From: B69-G16 sp964501905
Lineage (GTDB): Archaea > Thermoproteota > Thermoprotei > Thermofilales > B69-G16
Direction of reading: 5' to 3'
DNA: 64,000 nt
NCBI GenBank assembly: GCA_964501905.1
Contig: CAZCTW010000002.1
Span: forward strand, 202,555-266,554
Below, piece by piece: positions 26,492-35,224 of this stretch (the stretch's first letter is position 1; every line of letters starts with the position of its first letter). Both the position numbers and the translations under genes were made by a program. The notes beneath the pieces were generated by a model, which was not told the origin of the DNA, did no database searches, and saw only the letters and a list, made by a program, of their open reading frames with translations.

Positions 26492-27679
26492 GTGGTGGGC
26501 CTGTATGGGGTAGCGCTGCGGGTAAGGGAGTTTCTTTCCAGGTATGATCACTTGGCTTTTCAGACTTCCATTGCTTTGTTATTTGATATTTTGGGGTTGT
26601 TGTCTGGGTGGGTGGCGGCGTTTTATTTGTTGGATTTGGAGTATTCTTGGGTTTTAATTTTGTACCCAGGTATTTTGGGGGTTAGGGGGGCTATTAGCGG
26701 GATTTTTAGCGGTAGGCTTAGCACGTCTCTGCATTTGGGTCTTGTTGAGCCTAGCCTGAAGAGGAATACTTACCATTTCTATCTTCTCATGGCGTTTACG
26801 TTTACTCTTCCACTGTTTGGAGGGCTTCTTTTGGGGGTTTTGACTTCTGTGGTTATGGTGGTGTTTTATAAGGTTTCTCTGTTTCAGGCTTTGTCTTTGC
26901 CTTTGGTCGCTGTTGCCGCCATTTTTCTCTCGACTGTGATTCTCGTTCCTTTGACTTCTCAAATAGCGTTCACCATATTTAAGTATGGATTGGATCCCGA
27001 CGTGATCTTGTATCCGATTATGTCTAGTGTAGCCGATATAGAGGCTACTGTTATCTATGCTTTATTGATTAAGGCGTATTCTTTCTCTCTAGTTCCTATA
27101 GTTTTGATCTTTATAGCCTCCGTAGCTGCTCTTGTCGTTTCGTATGTTAAGTTTGGGGAGGATAGAGATTATAGAGGGTCTGTTAAAGAATCGGTATATG
27201 CTATACTCTACATGTTGTTTTTCGAGAATATAGCTGGTTTAACTCTTCAATCTATCTCCGGTAAAATAGAGCATTTCGCCGCTGTAATGGCTCTATATCC
27301 GGTTCTCATAGATTCTCTCGGAGATACTGGGTCTATTATAGGCTCGCGCTTAACGACGTATCTAGCCGTGGGACACGCTAAAACCGGCAAAGAGTTAGTA
27401 AAAGAGTATGGAGGCGAGTTCTTAGTGGTGGGCGCTACGGCTCTCGTTTTTTACGCGTTGCTGGGTTTTGCTACTTCCTTCTGGGGGACATCACCTTTAC
27501 TGATACTGGTTGGGGGCGCCGTGGCTATAGCCTCGATAATACCTATCTCGATTTTCGCTGCTGTAGTAACTCATAGCCGCGGGTTAAATCCAGACAATTT
27601 CGTAAATCCCGTGACGAGTTCGATAGCTGACACGTTAATGACGTTGAGTCTATGGTTAGCGGCGTCGCTACTTCTCTAA
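26492..27679 (+). CDS. MgtE/SLC41-like divalent cation transporter
   Basis: Membrane protein of 395 residues made of two homologous MgtE membrane domains without the cytosolic CBS part. Repeat signatures: YPGILGVRGAISG and YPVLIDSLGDTGSIIGSR, and SSVADIEATVIY and SSIADTLMTLSLW. This is the SLC41-like arrangement for Mg2+ or other divalent ions. GTG start (26492 or 26495). Its first 500 bases are extremely G/T-rich (26581-26640: G23 T28). Confidence 0.85.
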   Translation: MVGLYGVALRVREFLSRYDHLAFQTSIALLFDILGLLSGWVAAFYLLDLEYSWVLILYPGILGVRGAISGIFSGRLSTSLHLGLVEPSLKRNTYHFYLLMAFTFTLPLFGGLLLGVLTSVVMVVFYKVSLFQALSLPLVAVAAIFLSTVILVPLTSQIAFTIFKYGLDPDVILYPIMSSVADIEATVIYALLIKAYSFSLVPIVLIFIASVAALVVSYVKFGEDRDYRGSVKESVYAILYMLFFENIAGLTLQSISGKIEHFAAVMALYPVLIDSLGDTGSIIGSRLTTYLAVGHAKTGKELVKEYGGEFLVVGATALVFYALLGFATSFWGTSPLLILVGGAVAIASIIPISIFAAVVTHSRGLNPDNFVNPVTSSIADTLMTLSLWLAASLLL

Positions 27680-27834
27680 TAAACACGCCACGCCCTCTAA
27701 ATCTTCACATAATCCTAATGCCCCCTATTAGATTTGACACTGTCTTAACGGAAACTGGTCGGCGTAGAATATACTATTAGCCAGCTATTTGGCATGGAAT
27801 AGAGCCTAATATGAGTATTTCCTCTTATTAGTCG

Positions 27835-29094
27835 ATGAAAAGGCTATATTTGTATACGGCGGCTTCGGTTTTAAGGCCTGAGATAGGAGAGTACGCTAGA
27901 AAGGTGCACTCGGAGCTTTCTAAAGCTTTTATAGAGCGGGGAGTCAAGGATAGGGGTTTACTCCTAGGTCCTGACGATGTCGTTGAAGGCGAGAATTTCT
28001 CGATTCTCCTCGTGGCTACGGGCGGTACTGAGGTTACGACGCTTAGGCTTTACGAGGTGGGGGATAAGCCTCTGGTCTTGGTGGCTACGGGACTGGCTAA
28101 TTCCCTTGCGGCTGCTTTAGAATCAGTAGCCGCGCTCAAGTCTAAAGGCGCCGCCGTCGAGCTCCTTTATTTCGACGATTGGACTTTAGTAGATGTCGAC
28201 GAAGTGGTCTTTAAGGCTTTAGAAGTGCGGCGCTTCTACGAGGTTAGGGGTTCCCGTATAGGAGTTCTAGGCGAGCCTTCTCCGTGGCTCGTAGCTAGCT
28301 CCGTAGACCGCATGAAAGCTAGGAAAATGTTGGGCGTTAATTTCATCCATATTCCACTTGAGGAGGTTGTACGGAAATTTGAGAAGAAGACGTTAACGAA
28401 GGAAGACTGGAAAAGCATCGAGAAGCTTATTGAAGAAAGTGAGAGAGTGGAGATTTCTAAAAAGTCGCTGAGTGACGCTTACAGGCTTTACCTGGCGATA
28501 AAGGAAATCGTTGAACAATACAATTTGAACGGTGTAACCGTCCGCTGTTTCGACCTTATCAAGGAATTAGGTACGACTGCCTGTTTGGCGCTCTCCCTCC
28601 TTAACGCCGAGCTCGTAGTGGCGGGTTGTGAAGGCGATGAACAGACAGTCCTCTCCATGCTTGTTCTCTCAAAACTTTCCGGTAAACCCGCTTGGATGGG
28701 AAACCCTGTTAGGGTAGATATTTCAGCTAATGAGATTATGTTAGCCCACTGTACGGCGCCTGTAAACGCAGGAGTCGGCTATAGACTTAAAACCCACTTT
28801 GAGAGCGGGGTAGGGGTCGGCGTCGACGTAGTCTACGAAGAAAAAAGTAAGGTTACAATCGCCCGTATTAGCGGCGATTTAGAGAAAGTACTATTGGCTA
28901 CAGGGAGAGTCGTCAAGAGCGGAATGGAAGACGCTATGCACTGCAGGACTCAGATAAGGATTAGGCTGGATGGCAACGCTAAGGATTTACTAAGTCGAAG
29001 CTTTGGCAACCACTTAGCCCTCGTCTCTGGCGATATAAGCGATTTAATTGAAAGGTACGCCGAGCTTGCGGGGCTGAAAGTTGTTAAAGTGTAG
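27835..29094 (+). CDS. L-fucose/arabinose isomerase-like protein
   Basis: A 419-residue protein resembling the fucose/arabinose isomerase superfamily: LLVATGGTEVTTLRLYE, PLVLVATGLANSLAAALE, and a C-terminal half with CEGDEQTVLSMLVLSKLSG, AHCTAPVNAG and KTHFESGVGVGVDV. Related archaeal proteins are annotated as fucose isomerase-like; the true substrate is unknown. It is followed convergently, after four bases, by a phosphohexomutase gene, which fits a sugar or pentose route. ATG start. Confidence 0.7.
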   Translation: MKRLYLYTAASVLRPEIGEYARKVHSELSKAFIERGVKDRGLLLGPDDVVEGENFSILLVATGGTEVTTLRLYEVGDKPLVLVATGLANSLAAALESVAALKSKGAAVELLYFDDWTLVDVDEVVFKALEVRRFYEVRGSRIGVLGEPSPWLVASSVDRMKARKMLGVNFIHIPLEEVVRKFEKKTLTKEDWKSIEKLIEESERVEISKKSLSDAYRLYLAIKEIVEQYNLNGVTVRCFDLIKELGTTACLALSLLNAELVVAGCEGDEQTVLSMLVLSKLSGKPAWMGNPVRVDISANEIMLAHCTAPVNAGVGYRLKTHFESGVGVGVDVVYEEKSKVTIARISGDLEKVLLATGRVVKSGMEDAMHCRTQIRIRLDGNAKDLLSRSFGNHLALVSGDISDLIERYAELAGLKVVKV

Positions 29095-29098
29095 AGAA

Positions 29099-30475
29099 TT
29101 ACGATAAAAACTCTATATATTTTTTAACTAGGTTTAGTGCGAAGTCTTTAAGCTCATGCAGTCTTTCTAAGTTTTTCGACTCGACGAAACACCTGAAAAC
29201 GGGTTCCGTCCCGGAAGGTCTTAAAAGTATCCAATCTCCGTTTTCAAAAACAGCTTTTATTCCGTCCACCAGTATCAACTCAACCCCCTCTAATCCTTCG
29301 AGCTCTTCGCGGAGCTTCTTCAATAGGCGGGGTTTTAATTGGTCTGGGCACGGTATCGCCACTTTCTCCTGATACAGCGTCGGGAATTCCGCTATGAGCT
29401 GAGATAGCGGCTCGTATTCGTTTATAAACTGGAGGGTTTTCGCGGCCGCATAAGCCGGGTCTCCGTAGTAAATGTTATCAGGCCATATGTACTTCCCAGT
29501 TTCCTCGAATGCGAAAACGGCGTTTTCCGTCTTCATGAGTGCTTCGGCCATAGCGGGCGGTCCTACCTTTGTATAGACTATATGCCCGCCGTATTTTTCG
29601 ATAACATAGTTTATGAGACTTGAAGTGTTTATAGGACATACTATCGCGCCGCTCTTTCTCTCCAATTCGTGTTTGGCGAAGAGAGCTCCCATATAGTCCG
29701 GCGTAACCACTCTCCCTTTTTCATCGACGAACACCGCGCGGTCGCCGTCTCCGTCAACCGCCACGCCGAAATCTGCTTTTACGTCAACAACTGTCCTGCG
29801 GAGTTCGTCTAAATATTCCGGTAGGGGGTTTGGGGGTCTCTTTGGGAAGAATCCGTTTACATCGCCGTTTATAACCGTTACTTGACAACCTAGTTTCTCA
29901 AGTATTTCGGTTAGCGCGTAGACCGCGGGCGAGTGCCCGGCGTCGAGCACTACCCGCCGGCTTTTAAAAACTCCCTCTCCGAAGTTTTCAACTATATTTT
30001 TTATATAGTGTTTTTCCGCATTTCCCTCTCTTGCCTTGCCGATTTGAATCCACTCGACGGTTTTAAAGCTCTCTTTGAAGAATATCTCCTCTATCAATTC
30101 TTCATCTTCTCTAAAAAGCTCCGCCGTCGTTTTTTTGAAGAGAAGCACGCCGTGGATCTGTGGGGGTGTGTGAGAACCTGTTACGGCTACGCCCCCGCTC
30201 AACTCTTCTCTTTTAACTGCATGTAGGAGAGCAGGCGTAGAGGTTAAGCCGTAGTCTATTACGTTTAGGCCTCCTGCGAGTAAACCCGCCGTAAAGGCAT
30301 TTTTAATCATAAAACTGCCTACTCTAGCGTCCATTCCAATGCCGACTTCTCCCTTGTTGCCTAGGAACATCGCGAAGGCAAGGGCTATTTTAGCTACGGT
30401 GGGCGGGATTAGCTTCTCGTTAACTAACCCTCTTATCCCCGAAGTTCCGAAGAGCCGCTTGTTCAAGGTTTGCAC
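29099..30475 (-). CDS. Phosphoglucomutase/phosphomannomutase family
   Basis: Alpha-D-phosphohexomutase of 458 residues. The phosphoserine loop is TGSHTPPQ, the metal loop DGDGDRAVF, the sugar loop FEETGKYI and the phosphate-binding loop RPSGTEPVFR. All four are intact, so it should be active; substrate (glucose, mannose, glucosamine or pentose phosphates) cannot be fixed from this. Neighbours are nucleoside genes, so phosphopentomutase-like activity is possible. Confidence 0.9.
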   Translation of the reverse strand: MQTLNKRLFGTSGIRGLVNEKLIPPTVAKIALAFAMFLGNKGEVGIGMDARVGSFMIKNAFTAGLLAGGLNVIDYGLTSTPALLHAVKREELSGGVAVTGSHTPPQIHGVLLFKKTTAELFREDEELIEEIFFKESFKTVEWIQIGKAREGNAEKHYIKNIVENFGEGVFKSRRVVLDAGHSPAVYALTEILEKLGCQVTVINGDVNGFFPKRPPNPLPEYLDELRRTVVDVKADFGVAVDGDGDRAVFVDEKGRVVTPDYMGALFAKHELERKSGAIVCPINTSSLINYVIEKYGGHIVYTKVGPPAMAEALMKTENAVFAFEETGKYIWPDNIYYGDPAYAAAKTLQFINEYEPLSQLIAEFPTLYQEKVAIPCPDQLKPRLLKKLREELEGLEGVELILVDGIKAVFENGDWILLRPSGTEPVFRCFVESKNLERLHELKDFALNLVKKYIEFLS

Positions 30476-30478
30476 CGG

Positions 30479-31315
30479 CTAGCGTAGGAGGCCGGGGTAT
30501 AGGTGGGGTTTACCCTTATTCTTTTTAACTTTGTCCCATTCGTAGAGTATCTTCACGGCTTCATTAGCTACCTTTATCGCGTCTTCAACTCCGGCATCCA
30601 TTATGAATTCGTCCGTTACACGGTTTGCCAAGACTGCGCACACCGCTCCAGCTCTAGCCCCGTAGAGGTTGGATAAGGTGAAAATGGTAGAGGCTTCCAT
30701 CTCGAAGTTGAGGACTCGTGCCGCTTGAAGATCGGGTATGAGATTTTTCATCCAACTCTGCATGTAGCCTTTAAAACCGGGCCTCGCTTGACCCGTATAG
30801 AAGGAATCAGTGGAAGCCGTTATCCCCACGTGGTACCTGACTCCTAACGTTTCCGCGGCTTCTATAAGCGCTAGGACCACCTCGTAGTGAGCCACGGCCG
30901 GGTATTCAACCCTTACATACTGTTTACTCGCCCCGTCTAACCTCACCGCTGCTATCGAAATCACTAAATCGCCTACCTTAATGTCGCGCTGTATAGCGCC
31001 GGTCGTGCCGACTCTTACGAAGGTATGTGCGCCAACTCTCAATAACTCCTCTACCGCTATGGCGGCGGCGGGGCAGCCTATTCCCGTGGACGTTGCCGAG
31101 ATAGGTGCGCCTTTATATTTGCCAGTGTGGGTTACGTACTCTCTATGTCTGGCGACTTCTCTACGCTCGTTCCAGTACTTAGATATCCTCCCTACCCTAT
31201 TTGGATCTCCTGGAAGGAGGACGTAAGGCGCGACATCTCCCGGTTTGCACTGGATGTGATATTGGAGACCGGTTTCCGTTTGGGGGGTTGCCGCCGAGAT
31301 TAACCGCTCACTCAC
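30479..31315 (-). CDS. udp: Uridine phosphorylase (copy 1)
   Basis: Nucleoside phosphorylase of the PNP/UDP family, 278 residues. Seen: LLPGDPNRV, STGIGCPAAAIAVEELLRVG, RVGTTGAIQ (phosphate and ribose site) and FEMEASTIFTLS, the uridine-phosphorylase type. It splits uridine or related nucleosides into base and ribose-1-phosphate. Four bases from the mutase; the ECF transporter genes lie upstream. A second copy lies at 37.6 kb. Confidence 0.9.
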   Translation of the reverse strand: MSERLISAATPQTETGLQYHIQCKPGDVAPYVLLPGDPNRVGRISKYWNERREVARHREYVTHTGKYKGAPISATSTGIGCPAAAIAVEELLRVGAHTFVRVGTTGAIQRDIKVGDLVISIAAVRLDGASKQYVRVEYPAVAHYEVVLALIEAAETLGVRYHVGITASTDSFYTGQARPGFKGYMQSWMKNLIPDLQAARVLNFEMEASTIFTLSNLYGARAGAVCAVLANRVTDEFIMDAGVEDAIKVANEAVKILYEWDKVKKNKGKPHLYPGLLR

Positions 31316-31360
31316 ATTATCACCAGGAAATAATTATGGAAAAGAGAGAAAAAAACTTAG

Positions 31361-31573
31361 TTATTTCTTGGATCTTCTCGATGCAGCGACTACGATGAGC
31401 GTGGAGATTAGAGCGGAGAGTGCTAGAGAGGCGAGGAACATCCATATATACTCTTCGGTTTTAGGCAGGACTTTGTAGGTGAAGCCATACCATAGGTTGA
31501 ATACGTTAAAGAAAACGACGACGAGTATGAACATCATGCCTAGCCAGAGACCAAGGTGTTGTCTAAATGCCAT
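31361..31573 (-). CDS. Small membrane protein, ECF neighbourhood (1)
   Basis: About 70 residues with two hydrophobic segments (LGLWLGMMFILVVVFFNVF and IWMFLASLALSALISTLIVV) and a basic C-terminus. ATG 31573 follows GGTGATC. No family recognised. With its neighbour it lies between uridine phosphorylase and the EcfT gene, so it may be an accessory component of the transporter. Confidence 0.55.
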   Translation of the reverse strand: MAFRQHLGLWLGMMFILVVVFFNVFNLWYGFTYKVLPKTEEYIWMFLASLALSALISTLIVVAASRRSKK

Positions 31574-31607
31574 AGCGATCACCAAGTAAAAAAGAAAAAG
31601 GGGTATT

Positions 31608-31835
31608 TTATTGCTTTGCCCCTTCCCCTGTTACGGCCATATAGGTGAGTACAAAGCCTGCGATGACCACGAAAAGCGAGAGGAAAATCACAGTACCGGC
31701 CATTATAGATATAACGCTAGTCTTGACGAACTCTAGATCCGCTATTCTAGCAGATATCCAGGGGGACACCATTAGAGCCGCGCCGATTACTATCAACGCA
31801 AGTCCTATCCCAATTAAATCCATTTTTTCAACCAT
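31608..31835 (-). CDS. Small membrane protein, ECF neighbourhood (2)
   Basis: About 75 residues, two membrane helices (LIGIGLALIVIGAALMVS and IMAGTVIFLSLFVVIAGFVL). Same strand and operon as the ECF genes. No family recognised. Start taken at the ATG preceded by GGTGG; a GTG at 31856 is possible. Confidence 0.55.
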   Translation of the reverse strand: MVEKMDLIGIGLALIVIGAALMVSPWISARIADLEFVKTSVISIMAGTVIFLSLFVVIAGFVLTYMAVTGEGAKQ

Positions 31836-31874
31836 ACCCAACCACCCGGAGGACACACGCCCACCCCGCCACCC

Positions 31875-32756
31875 CTACCCGGCGAGTCTCGCCAAATAGT
31901 AGGCGGCCATTCCGAAGAACCCCACCGTCACGATCGCTATTAACCCCGCGGCTATATCTGTCGGGAAAGTGTAGGTTCTTAAGTAGTTAAACCAGTTGTT
32001 CGCGTGGAAATATAAGACTCCGACCGCCGCTCCTATAAGGGATAACGCTATGAACACGTAGTCTACAACTCTCATTTTTACTTCTCTTAAGCTCGTCTTC
32101 TTACCCGATGAGCCGAAGGCGCGGGCCTCTAAGCTCATGGCTAGCTGTTGAACTCTCTCCATAGAAGCGGCGAAGAGGGGCACCATGCTGGGAACGAGCG
32201 CGGTTAACCCGCGGGCTTTTAACCCTCTCGACTGTTGCGCTTGAATAACCGTGGTGAACTCCCTCATAAGTATGGGGATTAGCTGGAGCGTGACTATAGT
32301 CATGAAGCCGAGTATATACGGCACCTTTATCTTTAGTAGAGAGATGAAGAGGTCTACAGGGTGGGTTACGAGGACCATTAATAGAGCGAAAGCCCCCATG
32401 GCCATTATTCTCCCTGCGAAGACTAGACCGTAGTAGAGACCCTCATGGTACGCCGTTAGCGGCCCTATTCTTAACACGGGCCTCCAGGGGGGAGGTATAG
32501 CCGGCCAGAAAGTTTGGAAGAAGACCATTGCCAGAGAGGCCGGGACGAGTACGGACATCCCCTTGAGGAAGTCTTTAAACACTCCGACGGCGGCGGCCAG
32601 AAGTACGGTTATCGCTACGAATACGAATAGTATAAACGGGTTCATCAGGGGGAATATAACTACGAAAGCGGCGATTATCAAAATTATCTTAGTTAATGGG
32701 TTTAGCTTGTGTAGGAAGGAGTCGCCGGGTACGTAGAGGGTGGCGCGGGTGGACAT
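31875..32756 (-). CDS. ecfT: ECF transporter T component
   Basis: Transmembrane coupling subunit of an energy-coupling-factor importer, 293 residues. Family marks: helices 1-3 beginning with HKLNPLTKI, and the C-terminal coupling region with AQQSRGLKARG and ARAFGSSGKKT, the Ala-Arg-Gly motifs that dock on the ATPases. It lies next to the S component and is divergent from the ATPase genes. AGGTG ribosome site. Confidence 0.92.
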   Translation of the reverse strand: MSTRATLYVPGDSFLHKLNPLTKIILIIAAFVVIFPLMNPFILFVFVAITVLLAAAVGVFKDFLKGMSVLVPASLAMVFFQTFWPAIPPPWRPVLRIGPLTAYHEGLYYGLVFAGRIMAMGAFALLMVLVTHPVDLFISLLKIKVPYILGFMTIVTLQLIPILMREFTTVIQAQQSRGLKARGLTALVPSMVPLFAASMERVQQLAMSLEARAFGSSGKKTSLREVKMRVVDYVFIALSLIGAAVGVLYFHANNWFNYLRTYTFPTDIAAGLIAIVTVGFFGMAAYYLARLAG

Positions 32757-32765
32757 TTAACACAC

Positions 32766-33434
32766 CTATTTCGCGCTTATTATGACGAAGCCTGCAGCTA
32801 GAGCAACGCCTATAACTAGGCCGATGATGGTGTACATTATTACTTTCATCGGCGGTTGCTTCGTTATTTCGACTCTGTAGCGTAGCATCGGCGGGAGGGC
32901 TTGAACGATCGGCACGGCCAAGAACACGGCTAGGATTTTATCGGCTAGGCTTGAAAGTATGTTGCTTGAGAAGACCGCGACCCATAGCTGAGCGCCCATC
33001 TGGAGGTAAACAGCGGTCATTATGTCGGCGAAGTGCCCGGTGGCTCCTCCGAAGACGAAGACGTAGATGGGGACTGCCATGCTGGTTATGACGAAAGCGC
33101 TTATTATGCCCAGGAGTAATAGCCTCGGGAAGTCCTTGGTTAAGCCTATTTTCAACCCATAACCCCAGACTAGGGCGCCTATGGCGTTGCACGCCGCGAA
33201 GGGGAGATATACGGGGTTAACGAGGAGCGCTAAGCCTAGGTTGGTTACTACTCCGGTGAGGACGCCCCACCAGGGGCCTAGAACCCACGCCACGACGCAT
33301 GTGCCGATCATGTCTAGGAATACGGGGAGGTGTAGGGCAGTGACAATGTAGCCGCCGACGATATTTATCGCAGCAGCGACAGGGATTAGAACCGCGATAT
33401 AAGTTGGGGGAATGCGCTCTAAAGTAGAACTCAT
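32766..33434 (-). CDS. ECF transporter S component, nucleoside candidate
   Basis: Substrate-binding membrane protein of 222 residues, six helices. FLDMIGTCVVAWVLGPWWGVLTGVVTNLG is typical of archaeal ECF S proteins near nucleoside genes. The uptake of pyrimidine nucleosides is inferred from flanking uridine phosphorylases. Together with the T component and two ATPases this makes a complete four-gene importer. Confidence 0.75.
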   Translation of the reverse strand: MSSTLERIPPTYIAVLIPVAAAINIVGGYIVTALHLPVFLDMIGTCVVAWVLGPWWGVLTGVVTNLGLALLVNPVYLPFAACNAIGALVWGYGLKIGLTKDFPRLLLLGIISAFVITSMAVPIYVFVFGGATGHFADIMTAVYLQMGAQLWVAVFSSNILSSLADKILAVFLAVPIVQALPPMLRYRVEITKQPPMKVIMYTIIGLVIGVALAAGFVIISAK

Positions 33435-33480
33435 ACGCCCACCTGCTACAAGGTTTGCTTTTGTAAGGAATATTAAGGGA

Positions 33481-33495
33481 ATTGCTTATAAACCT
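33481..33495 (+). promoter_or_regulatory. TATA element of ecfA1-ecfA2
   Basis: ATTGCTTATAAACC lies about 40-45 bases before the TTG at 33529. It directs the two ATPase genes away from the S/T genes. Confidence 0.45.
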
Positions 33496-33528
33496 GTCGG
33501 CATTTGTAGAAATACAGCGGTGGGGATT

Positions 33529-34389
33529 TTGAAGGAGGAAGTAGTTATAGAGGTGCGAAATCTCACATTCCGCTACCCGTTCACCGAGAAACCCGCCCTG
33601 AAGAATATCAACTTGAAGATAAGGAAGGGCGAGTTCGTGGGTATTTTAGGGCCTTGCGGCGCTGGGAAGACTACGCTCTGCCTTACTTTAAATGGGATAA
33701 TACCGAACATGATTCAGGGTTTTATGGGGGGCGAGGTTAAAGTCATGGGGATGAATACCAGAGAAGTTCCGACTAGGGAGATAGCCAAGTACGTGGGCAT
33801 GGTATTTGATAACCCCGAGTACCAGTTAAGCCAGATGACGGTTGAGGAGGAGGTGGCGCTAGGCCTCGGGAGCCTAGGAGTTCCGAGGGAGGAGATGATA
33901 AGGAGGGTGCGGGAAGCCCTTAAGATCGTGGGACTTGAGGGGCTTGAAAAACGCTCTCCATTTGAGCTCTCCGGCGGCCAGCAACAGAGGTTAGCTATAG
34001 CCGCCGCGCTGGCGATGATGCCCAGCATTCTGGTACTCGACGAGCCGACTTCTAACCTAGACCCTATAGGTAAAGAGGAGGTCTATGCTACGGTTAGGAA
34101 GTTAAACAAAGAGAGAGGGATGACGATAATCATGGCGGATCACGAGGTAGAGTTTATGGCTTCTTTCACCGACCGGCTTATAGTCATGAACGAGGGAGAA
34201 ATCGTGTTGGAGGGTCCTCCCGCTGAGGTGTTTAAACACGTGGATACCTTAGAAAGTATCGGGCTTCGCGTACCCCAGGTGACGGAGTTGGCGCATAAAC
34301 TTAGGAAAAACTACGAGAAGTGGGATGAAAGATACCCTGTACTGGTTGAAGAGGCAGTTGAAAAAGTTCTGGAGAGGGTGAAAGCATGA
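33529..34389 (+). CDS. ecfA1: ECF transporter ATPase A1
   Basis: ABC-type ATPase, about 286 residues. Start chosen at TTG 33529 (GTG 33520 possible), because the longer frame runs back into the divergent S gene. Walker A GPCGAGKTT, Q-loop NPEYQLSQ, signature LSGGQQQRLAIA, Walker B LVLDEPTSNLDP, and an H-loop in MADHEVE. All motifs are canonical. It pairs with ecfA2, overlapping by four bases. Confidence 0.92.
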   Translation: MKEEVVIEVRNLTFRYPFTEKPALKNINLKIRKGEFVGILGPCGAGKTTLCLTLNGIIPNMIQGFMGGEVKVMGMNTREVPTREIAKYVGMVFDNPEYQLSQMTVEEEVALGLGSLGVPREEMIRRVREALKIVGLEGLEKRSPFELSGGQQQRLAIAAALAMMPSILVLDEPTSNLDPIGKEEVYATVRKLNKERGMTIIMADHEVEFMASFTDRLIVMNEGEIVLEGPPAEVFKHVDTLESIGLRVPQVTELAHKLRKNYEKWDERYPVLVEEAVEKVLERVKA

Positions 34390-35222
34390 GTAGGGAAGTT
34401 TTGATAAAATGTGAAAACCTTTGGCATATATACCCTGGAGACGTCGAGGCATTGCGCGACGTAAACCTCGAGATAAGAGATGGAGACGTCGTAGCGGTTA
34501 TCGGCCAGAACGGGTCGGGCAAAACCACGTTAGTTAAACACTTTAACGGACTGCTTAAGCCCACCAAGGGCATAGTCACGGTAATGGGGATAGATACGAG
34601 GAAGAAATCCGTCCACGAACTAGCCCAATACGTAGGCTATGTTTTCCAGAATCCCGTCCACCAACTTTTCGCCAGCACCGTAGAGGAGGAGCTGGCCTTC
34701 GGCCCTAGGAACTTAGGACTGTCCGAGCAGGAAGTTAAGGAGAGAGTGGAGGAGGCTCTCGAGTTCTTCAACTTAAAGCGCTTTAGAAACGTCCACCCGT
34801 TTAGCCTCTCCTTCCCCTATAAGAAGCTCGTGGCCGTCGCCTCGGTGTACGCCATGAGACCCCGCATATTCGTTCTCGACGAACCTACCACGGGGCAGGA
34901 CCATATAGGGCTTAGAATGATAGAGGATATGGTCCTTAAACTGGAGAAAGAAGGATTTACCATAGTCATGGTGTCGCACGACATGAGGCTTGTCGCCGAA
35001 ACAGCTAAGAGGATCATCGTCATGAAGGATGGGAGAATACTCGCCGATAAAACGCCTAGAGAGGTTTTCTCAGACCACGAGCTCATGGCTTTAACTAATC
35101 TTAAACCGCCGCAGATATCGGAGTTTACTCAGAAATTGGCGGAGAGAAAAAGATTAGATGGAGTTCCGGAGACCGCTTTAAACGTGGACGAGGTAGTAGA
35201 GCCTCTAGCGAAGTACCTGTAA
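34386..35222 (+). CDS. ecfA2: ECF transporter ATPase A2, odd signature motif
   Basis: ABC ATPase of 278 residues. Walker A GQNGSGKTT, Q-loop NPVHQLF, Walker B VLDEPTTGQD and H-loop VSHDMR are fine. The signature that should read LSGGQ is LSFPYKK (SLSFPYKKLVAVAS), so one of the two ATP sites in the A1/A2 pair would be degenerate. Asymmetric sites occur in heteromeric ABC proteins; the effect here is inferred. Confidence 0.88.
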   Translation: MSREVLIKCENLWHIYPGDVEALRDVNLEIRDGDVVAVIGQNGSGKTTLVKHFNGLLKPTKGIVTVMGIDTRKKSVHELAQYVGYVFQNPVHQLFASTVEEELAFGPRNLGLSEQEVKERVEEALEFFNLKRFRNVHPFSLSFPYKKLVAVASVYAMRPRIFVLDEPTTGQDHIGLRMIEDMVLKLEKEGFTIVMVSHDMRLVAETAKRIIVMKDGRILADKTPREVFSDHELMALTNLKPPQISEFTQKLAERKRLDGVPETALNVDEVVEPLAKYL

Positions 35223-35224
35223 CT

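Noticed and set aside
23003..27679. Horizontal transfer as cause of the odd composition of 23-27 kb
   Set aside because: The bias mirrors exactly across one point and affects both noncoding DNA and a conserved alba region's flanks; strand-dependent mutation explains it better than foreign origin.
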